Assembly (NCBI GenBank): GCA_034429275.1 | Contig: DAOUFU010000164.1 | Span: 1-16,774, forward strand | Direction: 5' to 3' | Origin: DAOUFU01 sp034429275 | GTDB taxonomy: Bacteria; Chloroflexota; Anaerolineae; Aggregatilineales; Aggregatilineaceae | Length of the DNA stretch: 16,774 bases | Shown: one piece after another, positions 7,596 to 14,583 of the stretch | Layout of the letters: every line of letters starts with the position of its first letter | How positions within the stretch are numbered: position 1 is the stretch's first letter | Program-made: the position numbers and the translations under genes | The notes under the pieces: model-generated | Seen by the model: the letters and a program-made list of their open reading frames with translations, nothing else | Told to the model about the DNA's origin: nothing | Databases searched by the model: none

Positions 7596-8120
7596 ATGCC
7601 TCACCAGTCTGTGCCTTCGGGATACGAAGAGGGGGATGATCCGCCGGAATGGCCGATGGCTCCGGACAATACCCCTTTGTCACTCAGCCAGACCGATGAC
7701 GGCACCACCATCACCAACGCCCCTGTGACTCATCACTTCCAGCAGATGCCGGATGTTGTCCCCCAGCCGCGCTGGGGGACCATCCAGATCGATGCACGGC
7801 TGCGCCTGCGGTTTATCATCGGCGGGCTGCCTCAACCGGTGTCGGTCGAAGTGTTTGATACGCTGCTGCTGGGCCGATCCTGCCTGATGAACGAACAACC
7901 CTCGCTCGATCTCAATCCGTATGGCGGGTATTGGTATGGGGTCTCGCGGCAGCACGCGCTCATCCTGGTGGATGACGGGATGCTGAAGCTGGTGGACCTG
8001 GGCAGCACCAACGGCACGTTCTTGAACGGCACACGTCTTCCCCCTCACCAGCCGCGCATCCTGCGCGACGGTGATGAGATCATGCTCAGCCGCCTGGTGA
8101 TGCAGGTATTTTTCGGCTAG
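7596..8120 (+). CDS. FHA-domain protein (phosphothreonine-binding), GarA-like layout
   Basis: A 174-residue soluble protein with a low-complexity acidic/Thr-rich tail (1-60) and one C-terminal FHA domain (about 70-173). The phosphothreonine-binding core is intact: GR at 93-94, SRQH at 117-120 and LGSTNGTFLNG at 135-145, followed by the DGD turn at 158-160. FHA domains bind phosphothreonine peptides made by Ser/Thr kinases. The short Thr-bearing tail (TDDGTTIT, 33-40) plus a single FHA domain and the overall size recall actinobacterial GarA, where the tail is the kinase target; this is an architectural analogy only. AGGAG at 7584-7588 fits the ATG. The stop codon coincides with the left end of the IS-like block. 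No kinase gene is nearby in the window. Confidence 0.92.
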   Translation: MPHQSVPSGYEEGDDPPEWPMAPDNTPLSLSQTDDGTTITNAPVTHHFQQMPDVVPQPRWGTIQIDARLRLRFIIGGLPQPVSVEVFDTLLLGRSCLMNEQPSLDLNPYGGYWYGVSRQHALILVDDGMLKLVDLGSTNGTFLNGTRLPPHQPRILRDGDEIMLSRLVMQVFFG

Positions 8121-8139
8121 AGCGTGTTATGGACTTTTG
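8120..8139 (+). repeat. Left terminal inverted repeat of the IS-like block
   Basis: GAGCGTGTTATGGACTTTTG. It matches the reverse complement of 11081-11100 at 19 of 20 positions (G/C difference at position 13), after which the two ends diverge. It overlaps the last base of the FHA stop codon. Confidence 0.7.
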
Positions 8140-8214
8140 GGTTGAGTAGGGAGGGGCGTGCGGCGGGCTGTGTCGTCCGAGGGGTGCCGCTGGTTGCGCC
8201 CTATCTTTTTCCAG

Positions 8215-10629
8215 CTAAAGCTGCGTCGCAGCGGCATAACCGATCACGCCGAGGATCACGCTGACCACCAACCACAACAGGGGCAGCCACACGCGAAACA
8301 ACCAATCCCAGCGGGTGTTAACAAAGCGCCACTGAGTCTGATGGACCGCCGGGAGCCATTCGCTCAGGACCAGTTGATTGGCGGTGAATTTGCGGTAATA
8401 GGGATAATCCATCATAAGCATCGAAAAGTAGCCCAGCGCGCCCATCGACCCGACCAGCAAAAGACCTGTCCCAGAAGTGAAGCCGCCAACCTCGGCCACT
8501 TTGCCATACATCAGCAGCGGAACCGGGAGAAACGCCACTGCCTGAATCTGCGAAATGATCTGGATGTACTTTTTCAACAGAGTAGCACTGGTCCGCCGTC
8601 CAATGATCAGGGCGGGCAGGGTAAGGGCTGCGTATCCGGCGGCGGCAAATACCAGCACCATCAGCAGGGGCAGCACCCTACTCCCTAAAAACTTGATCAA
8701 AAATCCCGCCGTCAGGCTGATCACGCACGGTTTTGCGCCGCCCATCAGATAAAAAAGCCCAAACGCCTCCGACTGAGTGAGCGCTGCCGGAAGATCGGGT
8801 TCATTGTCGCTGGCCAGCAGCGGGGCGCGCGTTTGGCTCAGGCGGATCCCAGTCCCTTGTAAGGTGGCCAATACCTCCTGCCGGGCATTCTCCAAATCAA
8901 AACGCGCGTCGATCCGGTTGCGCAGCTTCAACCGGTCATCGATCGGGACATCTTCCAGCAGCACAGGGATGATATTCCGCCCCTGGCGCGCGGCAGTTTC
9001 GACGAGGCTCAAGGTGGCTGTATCCTGGGTGAGCCAGGCTGAGATGATCACGATCAGACACTCGGCGCGTTCCAGGTCGCCGTACAGAGGCACATCATTG
9101 GATCGCAAAAAGGCCGTCAGCGAACGGGCAAATGGCCTGTCTGCCGAGGCGGCGGCCACGCCGACGGTCCCCGGCTTGACATTCAGCGTTTTCACGCCGC
9201 TGTCTGCTGGTGGGGCGGACGGAAGGGCTGGCAGCGCGGCCTGCGGCGCAACGATCCCGCTGAGATCAACCGGCGCGGCGCGGCGGGGATGCTTGACCAG
9301 CGCGCTGCCTTCATAGGTGGGAATCCAGCTCCGCCACAGGAGCGTATCGCCGAGGTAATCGTGCAGGAAATCGAATACGCGCGCTGCCGCGAGATTGGAC
9401 ACAATCAGCAGGGCCGGAAAGGTCAGCAGCACGAGCGCCTCTGGCAGCGTTTGTTCCAGCGGCACTTCATCCATAGCAGGGAAAAAAAGGAGTATCGAGG
9501 CGTCTACGCCGATACTGGTGACCAAAAAACCGGCAAAGGCATAGTTCAACAGGCTCATAGCGTCGTCGTAGGATCGATCACTGCGGCTGAGCACGCGCGG
9601 CATTCGCCGGAGGACACCGATCAACAAAAAGACCAGCATGGCTAAGAGCGCCACCGAACGGACCAGGTGGTACTGCGGCATGTCTTCCAGGGGGAAACGG
9701 TCGATCTGCCATTGGACATAACTGACATAGGCCAACATCGAAACGAGAACCCAGACGCACCAGAATTCCGCCACACGCAGCCGGAACCGGATCGCCGGAG
9801 GAATCCGGCGGTTGGTCGGCAGGGCGCTGGTGCAGGCGCAGGCCGGATTCTTCAGCCACTGCACGCCCTTTTCGCCGATGCTGAGGGGATTCTCCCGTGC
9901 ATCCATCCAGGAGATCGGTTCAGGGTAGGGGGTCGTCTGCTGCTGATACGCCGCATTCAAAAACTGAACGTCGTCACTGGCCAGCGCCTGTACAAGCACC
10001 AGCAAAACAGGGGTCCGGTTCTCAAGCGCCCGAAACCACTCACTGTAGACAAATTTTGATCCCTGGGTGCGCCCCAATGACCAGGGCGAGGCGATCACCA
10101 CGACGTAATGCGCCGTTTTGAGCGCCTGGTCGATTTCGGTTTCAAAGTTGGCCCCACGCGGAATATCGGTCAGGTCCAGCCAGGGTTGATAGCCGGCCCG
10201 CACCAGCGCGTTATAGAGTTCCTGGGCAAATGCGATATCCTGCCGCCGGTACGAGATAAACACGCGCGGCGCGGTTGGATGGCGCACGGGCGGGCGAAAC
10301 GAGATGCTGCTGGCAGCGGCTTTGGGAAGCGCCTCGGTGGTGCCATATTGCAGCACCATTTCGCCGTCGACCACCACCACCACCGATATTAACTGCCGGT
10401 GATAGTCGCGGACGGTGACAATGGCCCAATACAATTCCCAACGATGGTTTTTGTGGCGGCGAGTTTTGTGCCCCCGATCCGCTGAGGCTTTGACGCGAAA
10501 GAGCCGCTGATCATCCAGCCAGAGAGTGATGACCTTGCCCCCCTTCGCGCGTATATCGAGGGCCGCCGTTTTGAGGTAGCCGTGCAGTTCCAACAGATCA
10601 GAGGTCGCCTGAAACCGCTGCTGCACCAT
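8215..10629 (-). CDS. Large multi-pass membrane protein with TIR domain and a second degenerate TIR-like domain
   Basis: 804 residues. Residues 1-115 are an unrecognised alpha/beta region. A TIR_2-type domain spans about 120-215: RVFISYRRQD (122-131), WLDLTDIPRGANF (150-162), VVVIASPWS (176-184) and SKFVYSEW (191-198), placing the putative NADase glutamate at Glu197. Four TM segments follow (about 285-306, 321-340, 359-384, 396-417). A Pro/Ala linker (about 450-485) leads to a second Rossmann-like stretch (about 488-590; CLIVIISAWL, NIIPVLLEDVP) resembling a TIR core without the catalytic Glu. Hydrophobic segments at about 632-648, 651-677, 691-709, 717-740 and 779-804 end the protein. AGGAGG (complement of 10640-10645) fits the ATG. 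TIR domains of bacteria commonly cleave NAD or sense/signal in anti-phage defence; which applies here is unknown. It lies inside the IS-like block, directly downstream of the transposase remnant. Confidence 0.85.
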   Translation of the reverse strand: MVQQRFQATSDLLELHGYLKTAALDIRAKGGKVITLWLDDQRLFRVKASADRGHKTRRHKNHRWELYWAIVTVRDYHRQLISVVVVVDGEMVLQYGTTEALPKAAASSISFRPPVRHPTAPRVFISYRRQDIAFAQELYNALVRAGYQPWLDLTDIPRGANFETEIDQALKTAHYVVVIASPWSLGRTQGSKFVYSEWFRALENRTPVLLVLVQALASDDVQFLNAAYQQQTTPYPEPISWMDARENPLSIGEKGVQWLKNPACACTSALPTNRRIPPAIRFRLRVAEFWCVWVLVSMLAYVSYVQWQIDRFPLEDMPQYHLVRSVALLAMLVFLLIGVLRRMPRVLSRSDRSYDDAMSLLNYAFAGFLVTSIGVDASILLFFPAMDEVPLEQTLPEALVLLTFPALLIVSNLAAARVFDFLHDYLGDTLLWRSWIPTYEGSALVKHPRRAAPVDLSGIVAPQAALPALPSAPPADSGVKTLNVKPGTVGVAAASADRPFARSLTAFLRSNDVPLYGDLERAECLIVIISAWLTQDTATLSLVETAARQGRNIIPVLLEDVPIDDRLKLRNRIDARFDLENARQEVLATLQGTGIRLSQTRAPLLASDNEPDLPAALTQSEAFGLFYLMGGAKPCVISLTAGFLIKFLGSRVLPLLMVLVFAAAGYAALTLPALIIGRRTSATLLKKYIQIISQIQAVAFLPVPLLMYGKVAEVGGFTSGTGLLLVGSMGALGYFSMLMMDYPYYRKFTANQLVLSEWLPAVHQTQWRFVNTRWDWLFRVWLPLLWLVVSVILGVIGYAAATQL

Positions 10630-10650
10630 CAGGCTATCCCCTCCTACTAG

Positions 10651-11055
10651 AGACTGGTATGCACTTTGCGGCGTTTCGCGCTATCATACCCGGCGCATTC
10701 GCCGCTTTCTGGGCTGGATTGCAGCGCCGGCTGTCAAAAATAGCCGCACTCGGTTGCTCGTTGCGACCCGCTGCCAGCCGCAGAACCTCACGCAAGTCGT
10801 GCCCCATCGCCTCGAACACCCCGGCTTTCAGCCAGCGCTGCGTCTGCTGATACACGGTGTGTCACGGCAGCAGGTCGTTGGGCAACATGCGCCATAGTAT
10901 TCCCCCGCGCACGACAAAGCGCAGGCCGTTGAAGACCTCACGCAGCAGATAATCGCGCTGTGGCGCCTCTTTTCCGTCATCAACGTCAGATACGGGGCCA
11001 CAAGCGCCCATTCATCGTCACTTAGGCCACTGGGATAGGCTTTTCGTTCGCTCAT
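10651..11055 (-). pseudogene. Decayed 5' remnant of an IS5-type transposase
   Basis: The first codons read MSERKAYPSGLSDDEWALVAPYLTLM, the classic N terminus of IS5-group transposases (DUF4096 region). A frameshift near 10970 moves the frame to a continuation reading RDYLLREVFNGLRF then GGILWRMLPNDLLP. There TGA (complement of 10862-10864) stands where the family has Trp (PWHTVYQQ). The frame goes on as HTVYQQTQRWLKAGVFE and AIFDSR, then a second shift near 10730 gives LQSSPESGECAGYDSAKRRK before stop codons just upstream of the TIR gene. Only about the first half of a transposase is present and the DDE catalytic part is largely missing, so it cannot be functional. Confidence 0.9.
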
Positions 11056-11080
11056 CCTCCCAGTTTTGCATCGTCCGTTT

Positions 11081-11100
11081 CAAAAGTGCATAACACGCTC
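11081..11100 (-). repeat. Right terminal inverted repeat of the IS-like block
   Basis: Reads GAGCGTGTTATGCACTTTTG on the minus strand, 26 bases upstream of the transposase ATG, the expected place for an IS end. It pairs with 8120-8139 at 19 of 20 positions. Confidence 0.75.
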
Positions 11101-11133
11101 GAGATCGTGTTGACATTCGCGCCAGGAACACTC

Positions 11134-11163
11134 GCCTTTTCATCCGCAGCCTTTTCATCTGCA
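11134..11163. repeat. 15-bp tandem duplication
   Basis: GCCTTTTCATCCGCA at 11134-11148 is followed directly by GCCTTTTCATCTGCA at 11149-11163, one mismatch. On the minus strand it would encode ADEKA-ADEKA in the frame that continues past the GTPase stop codon. It lies in the 104-base gap between the IS-like end and the GTPase gene, which otherwise shows nothing. Confidence 0.8.
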
Positions 11164-11204
11164 ACGGTCAACACGGCCTGATGACGCGGCGGGCCACGCC
11201 CGGT

Positions 11205-11762
11205 TCAGGGTTGCGGCGCTTGATCGCCCAGCAGCCCGGTCTGGCGCAGCGTATCCAGGTGCTTCATCGCCAGATAGGCCAGCCCTCTGAAGAATTCATC
11301 CACATTCTGCCCGGTCAGCGCGCTGGTCTGCAGAAACGGCATCCGTCCCTCATGTTTGGCCCATCCTTCCGCTTCGGCAGGGGGCACCACCGGCCCCAGG
11401 TCGAGCTTGTTGCCGACCACCGCGATCGGCACATCGGGAAGGGCGCTGGTCACTTCTTCGCGCCAGCGCGGCAGGTTAAAAAAGGTGGCGGGGGCAGTCA
11501 GGTCGTAAACCATGGCTACCGCGAGCGCGCCGCTGTAGAACTGGTCACGAAACGCGCGGAAGCGATCCTGCCCGGCCACATCCCAAATCGAAAGCCGGAT
11601 CGTGTGCTCGCCCAACTGCACCGTTTTGATCTGGAAATCGACGCCAATAGTCAGGATGCGCGATTCGTCAAATTTGCCTTCACAAAACCGGCGGACCAGG
11701 CTGGTCTTGCCGACATTCCCATCGCCCACGATCACGACTTTGTAGATGGCAGGTTCGCTCAC
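11205..11762 (-). CDS. Rab/Ras-like small GTPase
   Basis: 185 residues, a complete P-loop GTPase of the Ras/Rab superfamily. All five motifs are visible: G1 GDGNVGKT (13-20), switch I Thr at 38 (TIGVDF), G3 DVAGQ (61-65, with the catalytic Gln65), G4 NKLD (118-121) and G5 TSAL (146-149). It has no C-terminal Cys motif, so no prenylation; it is probably cytosolic or recruited by partners. Bacterial members are molecular switches in polarity, signalling or conflict loci, but no MglB/roadblock partner is in the window. Start is GTG at 11762 with AAGGAG (complement of 11773-11778) ten bases away. It is divergent from the AAA+ gene; the IS-like block begins 104 bases beyond its stop. Confidence 0.92.
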   Translation of the reverse strand: MSEPAIYKVVIVGDGNVGKTSLVRRFCEGKFDESRILTIGVDFQIKTVQLGEHTIRLSIWDVAGQDRFRAFRDQFYSGALAVAMVYDLTAPATFFNLPRWREEVTSALPDVPIAVVGNKLDLGPVVPPAEAEGWAKHEGRMPFLQTSALTGQNVDEFFRGLAYLAMKHLDTLRQTGLLGDQAPQP

Positions 11763-11803
11763 GCTCAGGTCACTCCTTGAAGGTCGGTCTTAATTGTATG
11801 GCT

Positions 11804-11832
11804 AGTATAACACAGAGCACCCGAAGCGTCAG
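11804..11832 (-). promoter_or_regulatory. Putative promoter of the small GTPase gene
   Basis: On the minus strand, CTGACG (complement of 11827-11832) and TATACT (complement of 11804-11809) are 17 bases apart. The predicted start of transcription is about 35 bases before the GTG codon. Confidence 0.45.
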
Positions 11833-11904
11833 CGTATCCACCGGGCGTTTCGCGGGAGTGTGGCTCAATCGCAGGGCAAAAAGCCTGTACTTTGACCTGT
11901 TGCG

Positions 11905-11913
11905 TGCTACAAT
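11905..11913 (+). promoter_or_regulatory. Putative extended -10 promoter of the AAA+ gene
   Basis: TGCTACAAT at 11905-11913 is an extended -10 element (TGn-TACAAT). A TTGACC at 11892-11897 is too close (10 bases) to act as its -35 box. Transcription would begin near 11920, upstream of both candidate start codons. Confidence 0.35.
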
Positions 11914-12013
11914 CGAAAGGTGGCACGATGAGGTATAGGATGATACGGGTGTGCGCCGTTCACTGTTATTGCGCCGGGGCCAGGTGCCTGCCGGAGCGAA
12001 ACCTGAGGATAAA

Positions 12014-13354
12014 ATGAGTTCTGCCATGTCCACCATGCGTTACGAGCGGCTGGCGATGTGGGCCGCTTCAGAATGGGACAAGCGCCAGGGCGAGCGAGCC
12101 TATCAACTGCTGTGGGCCGCCGAAAGCTGCGGGAATCAGCTGGCTCAGACGCGCGTCCTGCCGCGTCGCCGCTTGAAGGGTAAGAGCTACTACACCGGGG
12201 TCACGCAGATTCCGTGCAGCGAAGTGATCTCCATCAGCGAATACGTTGTGCCGGGCCGCAAAGTGATGCTGGGCGAGACGGTCGGCGCATTCGTGTTCAG
12301 CTTCGATCATCCCGATGGCCCGTACGATGTGCTCTACGTCAGTTCCTACTACCGCGATGACGATCCCAACATTGTGGCGATTGCCCTGGTCCCGCCCGAA
12401 CACCTGGAAGCCTGGGCCAATTTTGAGCTGCTGTGCAACGAAGCGGTGCGCCGCCCCACCCGCCGCCAGGATGTCTACATCATCGGCGGCACCAACGCCT
12501 ATTTCAAGCCGACCGTCAACTGGGACGAGGTGATCCTGCCGTCGTCGATCAAAGACGACCTGCGCTCGGATATGGAAGCCTTCTTCAAAGACGGCGTGCC
12601 GATCTACCAGGAACTTAACCTGGCCCCGTTCCGCAAGCTGCTGCTAGTGGGTCCGCCCGGCACGGGCAAGACGATGCTGTGCGCGGCGCTCGCCAAGCTG
12701 GCGCTCAAAAAGAAACGGGTGGTGGTTTATGTCTCCGGCGCAGACGACGACGGCGCATCGTTCCACAAGATTCACCACGCGCTCAATGTGGTGGCCAACG
12801 CGGGCTACCCCGTGCTACTGATTGTCGAGGAGATCGATGTCTACCTGCGCAAAGACGACAAAGCGCGCATTCTGAATGTGCTCGACGGCCTGGAATCCCC
12901 CAACAATCCACGCGGCGCGCTGCTGCTGGCTACCACTAATTACCCCGAAGTGATCGACGAGCGAATCGCCAAACGCCCAGGCCGTATGGACCGGATCCTG
13001 GTCATCCCGCCCATTCAGGATACCCAACTGGCTCATGCCATGCTCAAGCACTACATGGGGCCGCAGTGGCAGGAATCGCACCAGGCGGTGGTGCCCCAGT
13101 TGGTCGAGCAGACCGGGGCGTTCGTGCGCGAGGTGGCGCTGCACGCCCGGATGCTGGCTGCACACAATCATCAGCGCGAGGTGGACCTGAGCACACTCCA
13201 GCAGTCCATCGCCAGCCTGACCAACCAGATGAACACCGGCGATGACCTGATGCCGCGCCGCTTCATGGGGTTTGGCGCGCTGGGGGGCAATGGGCAGTCG
13301 GCGCGCGTCGAACAGCGTCCCTCACTCGTTGACGAAGAAGAGATCGTGGATTGA
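12014..13354 (+). CDS. AAA+ ATPase of classical AAA (SRH-containing) type
   Basis: 446 residues from the ATG at 12014, chosen for GAGG at 12005-12008; an in-frame GTG at 11951 would add 21 basic residues of no recognisable domain. The first about 190 residues are an unrecognised N-domain, probably for substrate or partner binding. The AAA module has Walker A GPPGTGKT (213-220), Walker B LLIVEEID (268-275), sensor 1 ATTN (306-309) and the second-region-of-homology arginines in KRPGRMDR (320-327). The Walker B position normally Asp (hhhhDEID) is Glu here. A helical lid follows, then an acidic, low-complexity tail (DEEEIVD). It has no protease or TM domain, so it is likely a soluble remodelling hexamer. 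Divergent from the Rab-like GTPase. The family is clear, the specific role is not. Confidence 0.9.
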   Translation: MSSAMSTMRYERLAMWAASEWDKRQGERAYQLLWAAESCGNQLAQTRVLPRRRLKGKSYYTGVTQIPCSEVISISEYVVPGRKVMLGETVGAFVFSFDHPDGPYDVLYVSSYYRDDDPNIVAIALVPPEHLEAWANFELLCNEAVRRPTRRQDVYIIGGTNAYFKPTVNWDEVILPSSIKDDLRSDMEAFFKDGVPIYQELNLAPFRKLLLVGPPGTGKTMLCAALAKLALKKKRVVVYVSGADDDGASFHKIHHALNVVANAGYPVLLIVEEIDVYLRKDDKARILNVLDGLESPNNPRGALLLATTNYPEVIDERIAKRPGRMDRILVIPPIQDTQLAHAMLKHYMGPQWQESHQAVVPQLVEQTGAFVREVALHARMLAAHNHQREVDLSTLQQSIASLTNQMNTGDDLMPRRFMGFGALGGNGQSARVEQRPSLVDEEEIVD

Positions 13355-13388
13355 CCGGGGCATTCAGCGGCTCTGGGTCTATTTTCGC

Positions 13389-13414
13389 AAAAACCGCCTG
13401 CTTCGGCGGTTTTT
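13389..13414 (+). terminator. Intrinsic terminator of the AAA+ gene
   Basis: AAAAACCGCC (13389-13398) and GGCGGTTTTT (13405-13414) form a 10-bp stem around TGCTTC, with the T-tract built in. It begins 34 bases after the stop codon. The A-run on the other side means it could also work on the minus strand. The remaining gap to the response regulator (13415-13596) shows no gene. Confidence 0.85.
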
Positions 13415-13596
13415 CTGGTGGTACGGGGCGACGTAATCCCCTCTTTCGGTGTGCTAATACGCCCCAGATGACAATGACCTTTTACACTAGGTCGCGCCGG
13501 TAGGATGGCGTAGAATGTGCCTCAAACTACGATACAAGTGCTCTTTAAGAATCGCATATTCAGAGCAGCGCGGACGCACCCCGGATTCTCACCCGG

Positions 13597-14286
13597 CTAA
13601 TGCTCGTCATCGGCGGGCAGGTGGCGCTCGATGTGGTTCTTGACGGCAAACACGGCAGCCTCTGCCCGGTTGGAGACTTCCAGCTTGCTCAGGATGTTGC
13701 CCACATAGTTACGCACCGTGCCCTCGCCCAGGAATAGCTGGGCCGCGATCTCGCGATTGGTGAGTCCTTCGACCATCAGGGCCAGGATGCGCATTTCCTG
13801 CGGCGTGAGTTCGGAGAATGCCGAAGCTTCCTTCACCTGGGCGGCCTGCCGCACTTCTTCTAGCAGGGCCTTGGTCATGGTCGGGTCGATCAGGGCATCG
13901 CCACGTCCCACCGTGCGGATGGCATCCACCAGGGCGGTGCTGCCCACGCGCTTGAGCACGTAGCCCACCGCGCCCGCCCGCACGGCATCCATCACCAGCT
14001 CATCTTCGGCATACGAGGTCAGCATGATCACCTTGCACTGGGGATGAGCATCGACGATCTGCTCGCAGGCTTCAATGCCCGACAGCCCGCCCGGCATTCG
14101 GATGTCCATCACCACGATATCGGGGCGATGTGTGTTGGCCTGCCGCACCGCATCAACGCCGCTCTCGGCTTCGCCCACGACGGCAAAATCGGGCTGCTGC
14201 TCCAAGAGCGATTTCAAGCCGGCGCGGACGACGGCATGATCATCAACGATGAGGATGCGCAAGGGGGTCACGGGCTTCTCCGACAT
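13597..14286 (-). CDS. NarL/LuxR-family response regulator
   Basis: A DNA-binding output protein of a two-component system, 229 residues from the ATG at 14286 (an open frame extends upstream to 14421 but adds sequence outside the domain; M at 14343 is another option). The receiver domain (about 9-125) has the acidic pair Asp15-Asp16, the phosphoacceptor Asp61 (VVMDIRMPGG), Thr90 and Lys112. A LuxR-type helix-turn-helix (about 159-217) carries the hallmark LTPQEMRIL, GLTNREIAAQL and GTVRNYVGNILSKL. No strong Shine-Dalgarno is seen before 14286. It is divergent from the GAF histidine kinase, its probable partner. Confidence 0.93.
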   Translation of the reverse strand: MSEKPVTPLRILIVDDHAVVRAGLKSLLEQQPDFAVVGEAESGVDAVRQANTHRPDIVVMDIRMPGGLSGIEACEQIVDAHPQCKVIMLTSYAEDELVMDAVRAGAVGYVLKRVGSTALVDAIRTVGRGDALIDPTMTKALLEEVRQAAQVKEASAFSELTPQEMRILALMVEGLTNREIAAQLFLGEGTVRNYVGNILSKLEVSNRAEAAVFAVKNHIERHLPADDEH

Positions 14287-14432
14287 GGTGATCAACAGGC
14301 AGTCTCTTCTTGGATACAGGGCATTCAGATGCCCGGCCTCCATCACAGTTTGATCGGTCGATTCTTGGGCGGTCGCCAGCTGGTGTGGGCACAGCTTACG
14401 GTGCGTGGTCCGTTGGGCCAAGCGCCGCCACG

Positions 14433-14438
14433 ATTATA
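14433..14438 (-). promoter_or_regulatory. Putative -10 box of the response regulator
   Basis: A perfect TATAAT on the minus strand (complement of 14433-14438). The nearest -35-like box, TTGACT (complement of 14460-14465), is 21 bases away, longer than ideal. It would give a leader of about 140 bases before the ATG at 14286. Confidence 0.4.
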
Positions 14439-14490
14439 CAGGGACTGGGCACAAATTCCAGTCAAAAGGTGATAGACCTGGTGTCATTCT

Positions 14491-14572
14491 GCATCTTTAT
14501 TTTATCAATTTTGTCTGTATTATAACTAAAAATTATCGAATGATCCCGGTTTTCCTGCCGCCCGGTTATACT
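14491..14572 (+). promoter_or_regulatory. AT-rich divergent promoter region before the histidine kinase gene
   Basis: Positions about 14491-14540 are strikingly AT-rich against the GC-rich surroundings (runs such as TTTATTTTATCAATTTTG and TATTATAACTAAAAATTAT). TATACT at 14567-14572 is the best -10 candidate for the kinase gene; no clear -35 accompanies it. Possible regulator-binding or DNA-bending region for the two-component pair. The 14287-14583 gap has no other gene. Confidence 0.4.
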
Positions 14573-14583
14573 GCGCGGCAAGA

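Larger units (their letters stand above)
8120..11100. mobile_element. IS5-type element remnant enclosing a TIR gene (putative)
   Basis: The block is bounded by matching inverted repeats (19/20) at 8120-8139 and 11081-11100. Inside the right end is the 5' portion of an IS5-type transposase gene, broken by frameshifts and a nonsense codon; there is no transposase 3' part near the left end. The rest is the TIR gene in the same orientation. The flanks are CTAG (8117-8120, overlapping the FHA stop) and CGAG (11099-11102), 3/4 alike, which would fit a decayed 4-bp target duplication. An alternative is two unrelated IS ends. The composite reading is inference. Confidence 0.5.

Noticed and set aside
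11892..11913. TTGACC plus TACAAT as a full sigma-70 promoter for the AAA+ gene
   Set aside because: The 10-base spacing is far too short; only the extended -10 reading was kept.
13577..13594. Short CCGG...CCGG hairpin after the response regulator stop
   Set aside because: Only four paired bases and no T-tract, so it is not a credible terminator.
13415..13596. Possible small RNA or gene between the AAA+ terminator and the response regulator
   Set aside because: There are scattered promoter-like words (TAGAAT at 13511-13516) but no paired -35, hairpin with T-tract or ORF to support a transcript.
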